Positions 1-8,946 of a DNA stretch of 18,617 nt are shown here, piece after piece (positions within the stretch are counted from its first letter, which is position 1; the number at the start of each line of letters is the position of its first letter). The notes below the pieces were generated by a model, which saw only the letters and a program-made list of their open reading frames with translations, did no database searches and was not told the DNA's origin. The stretch comes from DATBFX01 sp036558305 (GTDB lineage: Bacteria; Chloroflexota; Chloroflexia; Thermomicrobiales; UBA6265), in the NCBI GenBank assembly GCA_036558305.1, contig DATBFX010000435.1, forward strand, positions 1 to 18,617, read 5' to 3'. Both the position numbers and the translations under genes were made by a program.

Positions 1-1
1 A

Positions 2-23
2 GGGCGGACACGGCGGTCCGCCC
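2..23. repeat. REP-like hairpin at left window edge
   Basis: The arms GGGCGGAC (2-9) and GTCCGCCC (16-23) are perfect inverted complements around a 6-nt loop ACGGCG. There is no T-run on either side, so a classical intrinsic terminator is not supported. Read on the minus strand it starts TTAGGGGCGGACC. From memory, palindromes beginning TAGGGGCG recur between genes of Chloroflexota, but I could not search for this. Eleven bases of it (10-20) recur at 17819-17829. It could equally be the end of an element or of a gene lying outside the window. Confidence 0.45.
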
Positions 24-83
24 CTAAGAAAGTCGCGAACGGTATCTCTCTTGGAGAACGTCATACGCGCAGTTTGATGAAAG

Positions 84-125
84 CGCGGCAGGGCCGGCTC
101 CCGATCGGGAGCCGGCCCTGCCGCG
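84..125 (-). terminator. 42-bp perfect palindrome, probable terminator of the giant repeat gene
   Basis: Every base from 84 to 104 pairs with its partner from 125 down to 105, centred on CGATCG. This gives a 21-bp, almost all-G/C stem, starting 20 nt beyond the stop codon of the minus-strand repeat protein. The following minus-strand bases (GCTTTCATC) contain only a short T-run. A strong hairpin that stops or protects the 3' end, possibly in both directions, is likely; a Rho-independent terminator with a proper U-tract is not proven. Confidence 0.65.
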
Positions 126-144
126 TCAACTACCCGCCGAACCG

Positions 145-3100
145 TTACTTCTTGACCGTCGCGCCCACCGACACGGTCGTCCCGTTGTACGAGGCGGTGA
201 TGGTCACGCTCGTGTTGGAGTTGACCTTGGGCGCCGTGATGGTGAACGTCGCGCTCGTTTGACCGGCAGCGATCGTCACGGTCGCCGGCACCGTCGCCGC
301 ATTGGTGTTGCTGCTCGACAGGTTGATCGTCATCCCGCCCGCGGGCGCCGGACCGCTGATCGATACCGTGCCGGCCATCGTGCCGGGCGAGTTGATGCTG
401 GTCGGCGAAGCCGTCACCGAACTGAGCGGCGGTGGGTTGACGGTCAGGGTTGCGGACATCGTGTTGCCGAAACTTGCCGCGATCGTCGCTTGCGTCGCCG
501 CGGCGACGGCGGTCGTCGTGACGGCGAAGGTCGCCGTCGTCTGCCCCGCCGCGACCGTCACGCTCGCCGGCACCGCGGCCGATCCGTCGCTGCTGGAGAG
601 GCCGATCGCGATCCCTCCGGTCGGGGCCACGCCGCTCAACGTCACCGTGCCGGTTGGGTTCGTCACCTGGCCGACGACGGTCGACGCGCTCAGGGAGAGG
701 GACGAGACGGTCGGTGGCGTCACCGTCAGGCCCGCGGTCGCCGAAGCGCCGTCGAGGGTCGCCGTGATCGTCGTCGTTGCCTGCGCGGCCACCGCGACGG
801 TCGTTGCCGTGAACGTTGCCGTCGTCTGGCCGGCCGCGACCGTGACCGAAGCCGGCACCGTTGCCGCCGCCGTGTTCGAGCTGGTCATGGTAACGACGAC
901 CCCACCCGCTGTGGCGGCGTTGGAGAGTGTTATCGTCCCGGTCGCATTCGTCTTGCCCTGGACGCTCGCCGGATTGACCGCGACGCCCGAGAGTTTGACC
1001 GAGATTACGCTGAGATTGGCGGTCTGGGTCGACCCCGCGCCCGTCGCCGAGATGACCACCGTCGCGTCGGCCTGGACGATCTTGGACGTCACGGTAAACG
1101 TCGCCGTCGTGTGTCCCGCCGCCACCGTCACCGATGCCGGCACGGTCGCCGCGTTGGTCGCGCTGCTGTTGAGGCTGATCACGGTGCCGCCGCTCGGCGC
1201 CGCGGCAGTCAACGTGACCGTCGCCGTCGCGTTTGCGGAACCGCCGATCACCGAACTCGGGCTCACGACCAAGCTCTGGATTTGGTACGAGTTGATCGTC
1301 AGCGTCGTCGTCACGGTCGCACCGCCGTACGTCGCGGAGATGGTCACCGTCGTCGGTGACGACACGGTGGTCGTGGTGACGGTGAAGGTCGCGGTCGTCG
1401 CGCCGGCGGCGATCGTGTCGCTGGCGGGCAACGAGGACGCCGTGCTGTTATCGGACAGCGTGACTACCACACCACCCGTCGGCGCTGGGCCGCTGATCGT
1501 GACCGTACCTGTCGTCGAGGATGGGCTCGTGCCGACCACCGACGACGGGTTGACCGCAACCGAGGTCAGGACCGGCGGATTGATCGCCAGGGTCGCGGTC
1601 GCCGAGGTCGCGCCGTAGCTGGCGGTGATGGTCCCCGACGTTGCCGCGCCGACAGTCGATGTGGTGACGGTGAAGGTGGCCGTGGTGGCGCCGGCGGCGA
1701 CGGTGACCGACGCCGGCACCGTTGCGTCCGGCTTGTTACTGCCCAGGGAGACCGTGACGCCACCCGCCGGCGCGGCCAGGGTGAGCGTGACGGTACCGGT
1801 GACCGAGGTCCCGCCCGTCACCGAGGTCTGCGGCAAGGTCACCGACGCAACGGCGAAACCGAGTACGGTCAGGTTGGCGGTGACCGTGGTTCCGCCGTAG
1901 CTGGCCGCGATGTTGCCCGTCGTCGTCGCGGAAACGGCGATCGTCGAGACGGTAAACGTTGCCGAGGTCGCCCCGGCAGCAACCATGACGCTCGCCGGAA
2001 CCGTGGCCGCGGCGTTGTTGCTCGTCAGCGTCACGACGGCGCCGCTGGACGGGGCGGGCCCGTTCAGCGTGACGGTACCGGTACTGGAAGACGCGCTCGT
2101 ACCGGCGACGGAGGACGGGTTGAGGGCGACCGCGGTCAGGACCGCCGGATTTACCGTCAGGGAGGCCGTGGCCGACGATGTGGTGTACGACGCGGCGATC
2201 GTAGCGGTCGTGGCGGCGCTGACGGCCGACGTCGTGACCGTGAAGGTCGCGGTCGTCGCCCCGGCCGCCACGGTGACCGTTGCTGGCACCGTGACCGCCG
2301 CCTTGTTGCTGCTCAGGTTGACCGTGGCGCCGCCGCTCGGGGCGGGGATAGTCATCGTGACGGTCCCGATGACGGACGTGCCACCGGTCACCGTCGACTG
2401 GGCAAGGGTCAGTTGGGCAACGGCCAAACCGAGCACCGAGAGGTTCGCGGAGGCGGTGTCGCCGCCGAACGAACCGTTGACCGTCGCGCTGGTCGTGCTC
2501 GACACAGAAAGCGTGGTGACGGTGAAGGTCGCCGACGAAGCGCCGGCGGCGACCAGAATCGAGGCGGGCACGGACGCGGCGGCGGTGTTGGAGTTGGACA
2601 GGGTCACCGTGGCGCCGCCGGACGGAGCCGGGCCGTTGAGCGTCACCGTGGCGGTCGACGGCTGACCTCCGGGAACGGTGGTCGGATTCAATGAGAGGCC
2701 GGTCAGGCGCGGCGGATTGATCGTGACCTGGGCGGTTTGCGACTGACCGCCGTACGCACCGGTGATCGTGGCGGTGCGGGCGCTGCCGACGGCACTGGTG
2801 CTGACGGTGAAGGTCGCGCTGGTCGAACCGGCCGGCACGGTCACGGAGGCGGGGACCGTCGCGGTGGCGTTGGAACTGGTCAGGGTCACGCTGATGCCCC
2901 CGGCCGGCGCCTGGCTGCTGAGCGTCGCCGTCCCGGTCACCGCGGTCCCGCCGGTGACGGTGCTCGTCGAGACCGTCACGCTCGTCAGGGACGGCGGATT
3001 GATCGTCACGGGTGCGGTCACCGATGTTCCGCCCAACGACGCCGAGATAGTCGCGCTCGACGCGCTGGCGACCGCCTTGGCGATGACCGAGAAGGTCACG

Positions 3101-5916
3101 CTGCTGGCGCCCTCCGGTACGGTCACGCTCGCGGGAACCGTCGCGCTGCTGCTGGAGCTGGCGATCGTCACCGAGGCGCCACCGGTGCCGCTCGGGACCG
3201 TGGCCGACAACGTCAGCGTGGCCGTAGCGAAGCCGCCGCCTTCTAGCCGCGAAGGCGAAATCGTCAGCGACGAGGGGGTGAGTGGCAGGAGCGTCAACGT
3301 GGCGGATTTGAGGAGACCGTTGTAGTCGGCCGTGATCGTGACGGTCGTTTCCGTGGCGACTGCCTGGGTGATGATTGAGAACGCGGCACCGTCGTGCCTC
3401 GAAGAGATCGTGACCGTGGCGGGCAGCGTGTTGTGGCTGTCCGAACTGTCCAGGGACACCGCAACACCGGAGGTCGGTGCCGTGCCGTTGAGCGTGATGT
3501 AGCCGGTGGCGATGCCTCCGGACACGATGGAGGTTGGATCGACCGTCAGGGAGGACAATTGGAGCGAGGTGATGAGGACACTCGTCGTCTTGCTCACCCC
3601 GCCGAAGCTTGCGGTGATGGTCGCGGTGCTGCCGGTGGCCGCGCTGGCGCCGCCGGTCACCGAGAACAGGACCGACTTCGAACCGGCGGGAACGGTGACC
3701 GAGGAGGGCACCGTGGCCACGGACGTCGCGCTGCTGGAGAGGCTGACCACCGCGCCGCCGGCGGGCGCTGCACCCGTCAACCAAACTCGGGCATTGGCCG
3801 ATCCGCCATTCGCGACCGACACGATCGACGGCAGAGCCTCTTTGAGGGCGGGGGGATTGACCGTGATTGTCGCGCTCTTGCTGACGCCCAGGTAGGTCGA
3901 CGTAATGGTCGCCGACGCCTTCGCCGTCACCGCGGTCGTGGACATCGAGAAGTTGACCCAATCTTGACCTTCAGGAACGGTGATCGTCGCCGGGACCGAG
4001 ACGAGTCCAGGATTCGAACTGGTGAGGGAAACAACGGTGCCACCGGGTTGGCCCTCGCCGGTGAGTCGAACCTCGCCGGGGGTGGTGCCACCACCGGTCA
4101 CCGAGTTCGGAATGATGCTCAGACCAAACAGCGCTGCCGGCTTGATCTGGATGACGATCGATTTGGAGACACCACCGTAGCTGGCCGTGACCGTGACCGA
4201 CGAAGAGAGACTGACGGTGGCGAGGGAAACAGCGAGCGTAGCTCGGCTCGCGCCCGCGGCCACCGTGACCGACGCGGGAACACTCGCCAGACTAGAGTCG
4301 GTGCTGGTCAGGGTGACGACCGCACCACCGGTCGGTGCGTTTCCGTTCAGATCGACATAACCGCTTACCTGATATCCGGAATAGTAGCTGCCGGACAGGG
4401 TAAGCGCGGAGAGGGCGAGCGGTGACAGTGAGAGCGTGGCCGTCTTGGTGACACCCGCATAACCGGCGCTCACCGTCGCCGACGTCGTCGTGGTGACGGC
4501 GCTCGTCGTGACCGAAAACGTCGCCGAAGTTTGGTTGGCCGCAACCGTCACGGTCGCCGGCACCTGCGCGGCTTGTTGATTGCTGGCGAGGGTGACGAGG
4601 ACACCGCCCGAAGGTGCCGGACCGTTCAGCTTCACGGTGCCAGTCGCCGCGACTTGCCCACCGACACCGGACGTCGGGCTGAGCGCGACACTCGACAGTG
4701 CGATCAAGCCGACACTGAGCGTCGCCGTTTTGGAGGTGCCGCCTTGTGCCGCCGTCAGGGTGACCGCCTGCGGCGTGGTGACGTACTTGGTCGTGATCGT
4801 GAACGTCGTCGTCGTCGCTCCGGCAGCTACCGTCGCGCTGGTCGGAACGGCGCCGACCGAGGTATTGGAGGAACCGAGGGCGACCACCATTCCTCCGGTC
4901 GGCGCCGGTCCCGTCAAGCTGATCGTTCCGGTCGTGGTGGCGCCGCCGGGGACACTGCTACCGGCCACCGAGAGGGAAGAAAGCTCGGTCGGCGTCACGG
5001 TCAGTGTCGCGGTCTTGCTGACCCCCGCGAAGCTTGCCGTCAGCGTCGTCGATGCCCGTGCGGCGACCTGGTTGGTCACCTCGGTCGTGGCCGCGCTCGA
5101 CGCACCGGCGGCGACGGTGACCGACGCGGGAAAGGTGCCTACGGCAGCGTTGCTGTTCGCCAGGTTGACCTTGGCGCCGCCTGTCGGGGCGTTGCCGTTC
5201 AACGCCACGGTCACCTTGACGCTGTTGCCGCCGGAGGTCGACGTCGTCGACAGGGTGATCGAATTGAGGGTGAGGGGAACGACGGTAAGTGTGGCCGTCC
5301 TCGACACTCCGGCATAGGCGGCGGTAATCGTCGCGCTCACCGTCGTCGCGGTCGACGCGCCGGTGGCGTTGAACTTCGCCGAGGTGGAACCGGCCGGAAC
5401 CGTGACGCTGGCCGGGACGGACGCGTTGGCCGAACTGCTGCTCAGCGAGACGACGACACCGCCGGCAATTGCCGTACCGGTCAGGGTGACGGTGCCGGTG
5501 GCAACGTTGCCGGCGGCAACGGTCGTCGGGCTGAGCGAGACCGAACTGAGCGCCGGCGGCTCGACGGTGATCGTCGCCGACTTCGTCGCACCGTCGGCCG
5601 CGGCCGAGACGGTGACCGCCGTCGATGCGCTCACCGCGACGGCGGTCGCCTTGAAGGTGCCTGAGGTCTTTCCGGCCGCGACGGTCATCGTCGCGGGGAC
5701 AGACAGGGCGGAGGTATTGCTTGAAGACAGAGTCACCACCTGACCGCCGGTCGGCGCGGCGGCGGCCAGTGTCACCGTGCCGGTCACCGTAGTCCCACCG
5801 GTGATGCCGGTGGACGACAGCTTGAGCGAGGCGATGCCCGCCGCCGCCGAGGGGAACACGACGACGAAGGACAGGATCACCGCGAGGACGAGTGCGAGGC
5901 GTTTCATCATCATCAC
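145..5916 (-). CDS. Giant secreted protein of 20 tandem Ig-like repeats
   Basis: The product has 1923 residues. A signal peptide is visible (KRLALVLAVILSFVVVFPSAAAG), so the protein should be exported. From residue 29 to the last residue it consists of exactly 20 repeats of 93-96 residues, each following a scheme like LSSVxLxPxSVxGGxxxTGTVTLxGPAPxGGxVVTLxSSN, then VPASVTVAAGxTTATFTVTT, then TITASYGGxxxTATLTVxPP. The alternating hydrophobic pattern and glycine turns fit a beta-sandwich (Ig-like) domain. I see no cysteine, LPXTG, membrane segment or other C-terminal anchor, and no enzymatic domain. The composition is dominated by Ser, Thr, Ala, Val and Gly. The start is ambiguous, with GTG at 5916 and ATGs at 5913, 5910 and 5907 in a row and no canonical Shine-Dalgarno sequence. 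A structural, adhesive or stalk role is inferred, not shown. Confidence 0.85.
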   Translation of the reverse strand: MMMMKRLALVLAVILSFVVVFPSAAAGIASLKLSSTGITGGTTVTGTVTLAAAAPTGGQVVTLSSSNTSALSVPATMTVAAGKTSGTFKATAVAVSASTAVTVSAAADGATKSATITVEPPALSSVSLSPTTVAAGNVATGTVTLTGTAIAGGVVVSLSSSSANASVPASVTVPAGSTSAKFNATGASTATTVSATITAAYAGVSRTATLTVVPLTLNSITLSTTSTSGGNSVKVTVALNGNAPTGGAKVNLANSNAAVGTFPASVTVAAGASSAATTEVTNQVAARASTTLTASFAGVSKTATLTVTPTELSSLSVAGSSVPGGATTTGTISLTGPAPTGGMVVALGSSNTSVGAVPTSATVAAGATTTTFTITTKYVTTPQAVTLTAAQGGTSKTATLSVGLIALSSVALSPTSGVGGQVAATGTVKLNGPAPSGGVLVTLASNQQAAQVPATVTVAANQTSATFSVTTSAVTTTTSATVSAGYAGVTKTATLSLSPLALSALTLSGSYYSGYQVSGYVDLNGNAPTGGAVVTLTSTDSSLASVPASVTVAAGASRATLAVSLATVSLSSSVTVTASYGGVSKSIVIQIKPAALFGLSIIPNSVTGGGTTPGEVRLTGEGQPGGTVVSLTSSNPGLVSVPATITVPEGQDWVNFSMSTTAVTAKASATITSTYLGVSKSATITVNPPALKEALPSIVSVANGGSANARVWLTGAAPAGGAVVSLSSSATSVATVPSSVTVPAGSKSVLFSVTGGASAATGSTATITASFGGVSKTTSVLITSLQLSSLTVDPTSIVSGGIATGYITLNGTAPTSGVAVSLDSSDSHNTLPATVTISSRHDGAAFSIITQAVATETTVTITADYNGLLKSATLTLLPLTPSSLTISPSRLEGGGFATATLTLSATVPSGTGGASVTIASSSSSATVPASVTVPEGASSVTFSVIAKAVASASSATISASLGGTSVTAPVTINPPSLTSVTVSTSTVTGGTAVTGTATLSSQAPAGGISVTLTSSNATATVPASVTVPAGSTSATFTVSTSAVGSARTATITGAYGGQSQTAQVTINPPRLTGLSLNPTTVPGGQPSTATVTLNGPAPSGGATVTLSNSNTAAASVPASILVAAGASSATFTVTTLSVSSTTSATVNGSFGGDTASANLSVLGLAVAQLTLAQSTVTGGTSVIGTVTMTIPAPSGGATVNLSSNKAAVTVPATVTVAAGATTATFTVTTSAVSAATTATIAASYTTSSATASLTVNPAVLTAVALNPSSVAGTSASSSTGTVTLNGPAPSSGAVVTLTSNNAAATVPASVMVAAGATSATFTVSTIAVSATTTGNIAASYGGTTVTANLTVLGFAVASVTLPQTSVTGGTSVTGTVTLTLAAPAGGVTVSLGSNKPDATVPASVTVAAGATTATFTVTTSTVGAATSGTITASYGATSATATLAINPPVLTSVAVNPSSVVGTSPSSTTGTVTISGPAPTGGVVVTLSDNSTASSLPASDTIAAGATTATFTVTTTTVSSPTTVTISATYGGATVTTTLTINSYQIQSLVVSPSSVIGGSANATATVTLTAAAPSGGTVISLNSSATNAATVPASVTVAAGHTTATFTVTSKIVQADATVVISATGAGSTQTANLSVISVKLSGVAVNPASVQGKTNATGTITLSNAATAGGVVVTMTSSNTAAATVPASVTVAAGQTTATFTATTVAVAAQATTTITATLDGASATAGLTVTPPTVSSLSLSASTVVGQVTNPTGTVTLSGVAPTGGIAIGLSSSDGSAAVPASVTVAAGQTTATFAVTTTAVAAATQATIAASFGNTMSATLTVNPPPLSSVTASPTSINSPGTMAGTVSISGPAPAGGMTINLSSSNTNAATVPATVTIAAGQTSATFTITAPKVNSNTSVTITASYNGTTVSVGATVKK
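148..5832 (-). repeat. Array of 20 Ig-like domain repeats (~285 bp each)
   Basis: I parsed the protein by hand. Repeats begin at residues 29, 123, 217, 312, 407, 502, 596, 691, 787, 881, 977, 1071, 1166, 1260, 1356, 1450, 1546, 1642, 1737 and 1831. The lengths sum exactly to the stop codon. The core VPASVTVAAG is nearly invariant in repeats 11-20 and looser in repeats 1-10. Repeats 7-10 are the most divergent, for example VPEGQDW in repeat 7 and ISSRHDG in repeat 9. The DNA copies are diverged, so this is an old domain array rather than a simple microsatellite. Confidence 0.85.
1282..2421 (-). repeat. Tandem duplication of a two-domain block (repeats 13-14 and 15-16)
   Basis: Repeats 13+14 (1852-2421) and 15+16 (1282-1851) are each 94+96 residues. 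By hand count, repeats 13 and 15 share about 65 of 94 residues. Repeats 14 and 16 alone share the expanded loop with the pattern GTSxSSxTGTV, which adds residues compared with the usual GG turn. The connectors VLGLA and VLGFA precede repeats 13 and 15. This pattern fits duplication of a pair of domains rather than of one domain. Confidence 0.7.
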
Positions 5917-6286
5917 CAGTGGCTGGACGCGGGCTCAACTCCCGCGCCGTACGACGGCCATCGAGGCCACGCGGAACCACTGACGATTCTGGGCATTGCG
6001 GGGACGAGTCTGAATGAGTCGGAGTGCCCGATCGGGACCGGTACGTACGGTCCCGGTGACGAATGTCCCCTCCCCCGGTCGGCCTATGGCTATTGAGACC
6101 GAAGTCCGGCATCACGGGTAGGGTGCAATACGCGAACGACTCAATCGCCAGCGGCCGCGTCGGGTCGCAGCGAGGGCCAACCTCGTCGATTCGTAGACCA
6201 TTTCTGGGACGGGGAGCCGCGTCAGCGCAATGTGGTTTGGCGAACGAAGCAGGGTTCGAGGGCGCTGATCGGCATCGGCGTGCGTC
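5917..6286. other. 370-bp gap: leader of the giant gene, downstream of the M16 gene
   Basis: No convincing gene was seen. On the minus strand the gap runs from the M16 stop codon to the start of the giant gene, so it should hold that gene's promoter and leader. I found an inverted repeat at 6027-6055 (listed separately) and a short GCGGG/CCCGC hairpin just upstream of the start. I found no -35/-10 pair that I trust, no clear terminator for the M16 gene, and no known riboswitch. Confidence 0.6.
6027..6055. promoter_or_regulatory. Overlapping palindromes upstream of the giant gene, possible operator
   Basis: CCCGATCGGG (6027-6036) is a perfect 10-bp palindrome. It overlaps an 8-bp inverted repeat, CGGGACCG (6033-6040) and CGGTCCCG (6048-6055), with loop GTACGTA. 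It lies about 110-140 bp upstream of the giant gene start. The same 10-mer CCCGATCGGG forms the centre of the terminator palindrome at the other end of that gene (100-109). Protein-binding site or RNA hairpin are both possible; function is inference from position only. Confidence 0.35.
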
Positions 6287-8926
6287 TCACCCCGGCACGG
6301 CGATTCCAACCGCGAGTCGATCCGGGTCCAAATGGGTTTGGATTGCGGTGAGTACCTGCTCGGCGGTGATCGAGTTGATGATGTCCGGGTAGCGGTCGAG
6401 GTAGTCGAGACCGAGGTCGTAGTAGTCGATGGCGAGCAAGGTCGCGGCAACGCCGTCGTTGGTTTCGAGCGCGATGGGGAGCGACCCGGTGAGAAAACTC
6501 TTGCCGTCCGCAAGTTCTTCCGTCGCCACCGATTCGTTGCCGATCCTCAGGAGTTCCTCAACGATGCCAGCCCGCGCCCGCTCGACGTTGGCCGGGTCGA
6601 CACCGGCACGCGCGACCCAAAGGCTTCCCTGTTTGCCCGGTTCGATCGCGCTGTAGGCGTAATAGGCAAGACCCTGCCGGTCGCGGACGTTGGCGCCGAG
6701 TCGCCCCATCAGACCGAGCCGTCCGAGGACGAGATTACCCATTTCCAACGGATAGTAGTCCGGCGAGGAACGCGGCAGCGTCAGCCTGCCGATCGCCAGA
6801 TCCGCCTGACTCTTGCCGGCAATCGTCGCGGTGTCGCGGGACCCGGTGGGGCGTGTCGGTGGTGCCGGAAGCGGAGACGGCACGGCTTCGGTCGCCCAAT
6901 CGCCGAACCGCCGTTCCACCGCCGCGACGAACGCGGGGAAGTCGTCGAGACCGCCGACCGCCGCGATCGTCATCACCCGCGGTCCGTACCGCTGCCGATG
7001 AAAGGCCCCGAGGTCGTCACGTCCGACGGTCGCGATCGAAGCGACTTCGCCGAGCGTGCGGTGGCGATATGGATGGCCCTCGGGGTAGAGGAGCCGGCGC
7101 AAGAGACGATCGGCCGTCGCCCGGGTGTCGTTATCCTGCTCCTTGATCGAGGTAGTCAGTTCCTGCCGCACCTTCTCGACTTCGTCGGCGGGAAACGTCG
7201 GCTGACGGACCACTTCCGCCACGAGATCGAGGAGCGCAGGCACGTCCTCGCGGAGGGAGCGGACGTGAACTTCGACGTACGTGCGTGCGGCGTCGACCGC
7301 AACGGTGGCGCCGAGACGGTCGGTCGTCTCGTTGAACGCCTCGTACGACCATGTTGGCGTGCCACGCGTCAACGTGCGCGCCGCAAAGGCGGCGAGCCCC
7401 GATCTGTCGTCGGGATCGAGCGCGGCACCCGCTTCCAGCCGAATCCGCATCGAGACGGCAGGATCGCCCGCCTGCACCTGACCGAGCACGACGATGCCGT
7501 TTCCCAGTGTCGTCCGCTCGAACGGCGCATGTCGACTGGCACCGTCATTGATCGACTCGGCTCGCACCGGCCCGGAGAGCGCCCACCGCTTGACGGGCAC
7601 GACGGCCGCATCGGGCGGGGCGATATCGTCGGAGCCCCCTCCCCCGTCGGTGGAAGGCAAGAGCCAGCCAACGGTACGATTCTCCCGAACGAGATAGGTT
7701 GCTGCAACGCGTCGGATGTCCTCCGCGGTGACACGGTCGATCTCGTCGACCAGGGTGTCGGCGCGGCGGTAGCTGTCGACGATCTCCATTTGGCCAAACC
7801 AGAACGCCTGGTTGGTGACCCCCTCCCCGGAATAGACGTATTGGGCTTTGACCTGCTTCAAGGCGCGGGCAAGTTCGTCGTCGCTCACAAGATCGGTTTG
7901 TAGCCTGGCCAACTCGTCGTCGACGACCCGTTCGATGCGGTCGGGAGAGATCTCCGGAAGCGCCGTGACGCCGATCAGGAGCAAGTACGGATCGACGTAC
8001 AGGTCGACGTCGGAGCCGGCCGACCGCGCCAGTCCAGCGGCGACGAGCGAGCGGTAGAGTCGGGCGGATCGCCCCATCGGACCGCCGCCACCCATCCCCA
8101 TCGGTTTGCCACCGGAGAGCACCGCGTCGGCGACGAGGAGGGCGACGCTGTCTCGCTCGCGTCCGGCAGGGGTTTTGAACCCCATCCGTAGGTACGCGGT
8201 GGGCGAGGGTCGATGGAGAGTGATCCGGCGCTCGTCGCGTTGTGGAGGCTCGACGGCGCGGACTTCCGGGAGCGGCGGTCCCGGCTCGATGGAACCAAAG
8301 GAATGCTCGATCCGGACGGCCAACTCCTCGGCGTCGAAGTCGCCAACGGCCGTGACGAAGGCGTTGTTCGGTCGATAGGCCAGGCGGTAATGATCGTAGA
8401 GGTCGTCGCGACTGATCCGCTTGAGGTCTTCTGCGTGACCGATGACCATGTGCCGGTAGGGATGGGCGCGGAAGGCCGTGCCGGCGACCTCCTCGTAGAG
8501 CAGATACGTGGGGTTGTTCTCCGCACCCTGTCGCTCCGAGAGGATCACCGTCCGCTCGGATTCGGTCTCGGCCGGATCAAAGAGCGAGTTGACCATGCGG
8601 TCGGACTCGATTTGGAGGGAGAGATCGAGCCGGTCGCTGGGAATCGTTTCGAAGTACGCGGTCCAATCGTTCGAGGTCATGGCATTGAGCACACCGCCGT
8701 TTTTGGACACCTCGCGGTGGATGGATCCCTTGGGGAGCGTCGGCGTGCCTTTGAATTGCATGTGTTCAACCCAGTGCGACACGCCGGTCAAACCCGGCAG
8801 CTCGTTGCGGGCGCCGACGCGGTACCAGACCCAAAAGGAGGCGATCGGCGCATCGTGGGCTTCGCGCAGGATGAGTTTGAGCCCGTTGGGAAGGGATCGT
8901 TCGAGTATGGGCGGGCGGAGGGTCAC
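6287..8926 (-). CDS. M16 family zinc metallopeptidase, fused two-domain form
   Basis: The product has 879 residues and resembles the processing peptidase/PqqL-type insulinase family. The first half carries the inverted zinc motif H51-W-V-E54-H55, followed by the expected distal glutamate E131 in the segment VILSERQG, 76 residues after H55. The second half (from about residue 470) has the same fold signature but no HxxEH motif. It keeps the RDRQGLAYYAYS segment typical of the inactive partner domain. Active and inactive halves are often separate adjacent genes; here they are one chain that would close as a clam shell. No signal peptide is seen, so it is probably cytoplasmic. The GTG start at 8926 is chosen because AGGA lies five bases upstream. 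A terminator-like hairpin ends 20 nt before the start. Substrate unknown; peptide degradation is the family role. Confidence 0.93.
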   Translation of the reverse strand: MTLRPPILERSLPNGLKLILREAHDAPIASFWVWYRVGARNELPGLTGVSHWVEHMQFKGTPTLPKGSIHREVSKNGGVLNAMTSNDWTAYFETIPSDRLDLSLQIESDRMVNSLFDPAETESERTVILSERQGAENNPTYLLYEEVAGTAFRAHPYRHMVIGHAEDLKRISRDDLYDHYRLAYRPNNAFVTAVGDFDAEELAVRIEHSFGSIEPGPPLPEVRAVEPPQRDERRITLHRPSPTAYLRMGFKTPAGRERDSVALLVADAVLSGGKPMGMGGGGPMGRSARLYRSLVAAGLARSAGSDVDLYVDPYLLLIGVTALPEISPDRIERVVDDELARLQTDLVSDDELARALKQVKAQYVYSGEGVTNQAFWFGQMEIVDSYRRADTLVDEIDRVTAEDIRRVAATYLVRENRTVGWLLPSTDGGGGSDDIAPPDAAVVPVKRWALSGPVRAESINDGASRHAPFERTTLGNGIVVLGQVQAGDPAVSMRIRLEAGAALDPDDRSGLAAFAARTLTRGTPTWSYEAFNETTDRLGATVAVDAARTYVEVHVRSLREDVPALLDLVAEVVRQPTFPADEVEKVRQELTTSIKEQDNDTRATADRLLRRLLYPEGHPYRHRTLGEVASIATVGRDDLGAFHRQRYGPRVMTIAAVGGLDDFPAFVAAVERRFGDWATEAVPSPLPAPPTRPTGSRDTATIAGKSQADLAIGRLTLPRSSPDYYPLEMGNLVLGRLGLMGRLGANVRDRQGLAYYAYSAIEPGKQGSLWVARAGVDPANVERARAGIVEELLRIGNESVATEELADGKSFLTGSLPIALETNDGVAATLLAIDYYDLGLDYLDRYPDIINSITAEQVLTAIQTHLDPDRLAVGIAVPG

Positions 8927-8946
8927 GGAATTCCTGTCCTTTCGGG

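Noticed and set aside
1..27. C-terminal end of a plus-strand gene stopping at TAA 25-27
   Set aside because: Only eight codons are visible and they coincide with the hairpin; not enough to claim a gene.
302..5743. Long plus-strand open frames (for example 302-1618, 2762-3325, 4580-5317) opposite the giant gene, and a 741-residue minus-strand frame at 1736-3961
   Set aside because: They are shadows of the repetitive GC-rich coding frame, show the same repeat periodicity, and are low-complexity Val/Ala/Thr- or Arg-rich with no signal or family motif.
5917..6286. Riboswitch or small RNA in the leader of the giant gene
   Set aside because: No consensus elements of cyclic-di-GMP or other known riboswitches were recognised; only simple dyads are visible.
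6332..7903. 523-residue plus-strand open frame opposite the M16 gene
   Set aside because: Lies fully antisense to a well-supported peptidase; Arg-rich and without recognisable domain.
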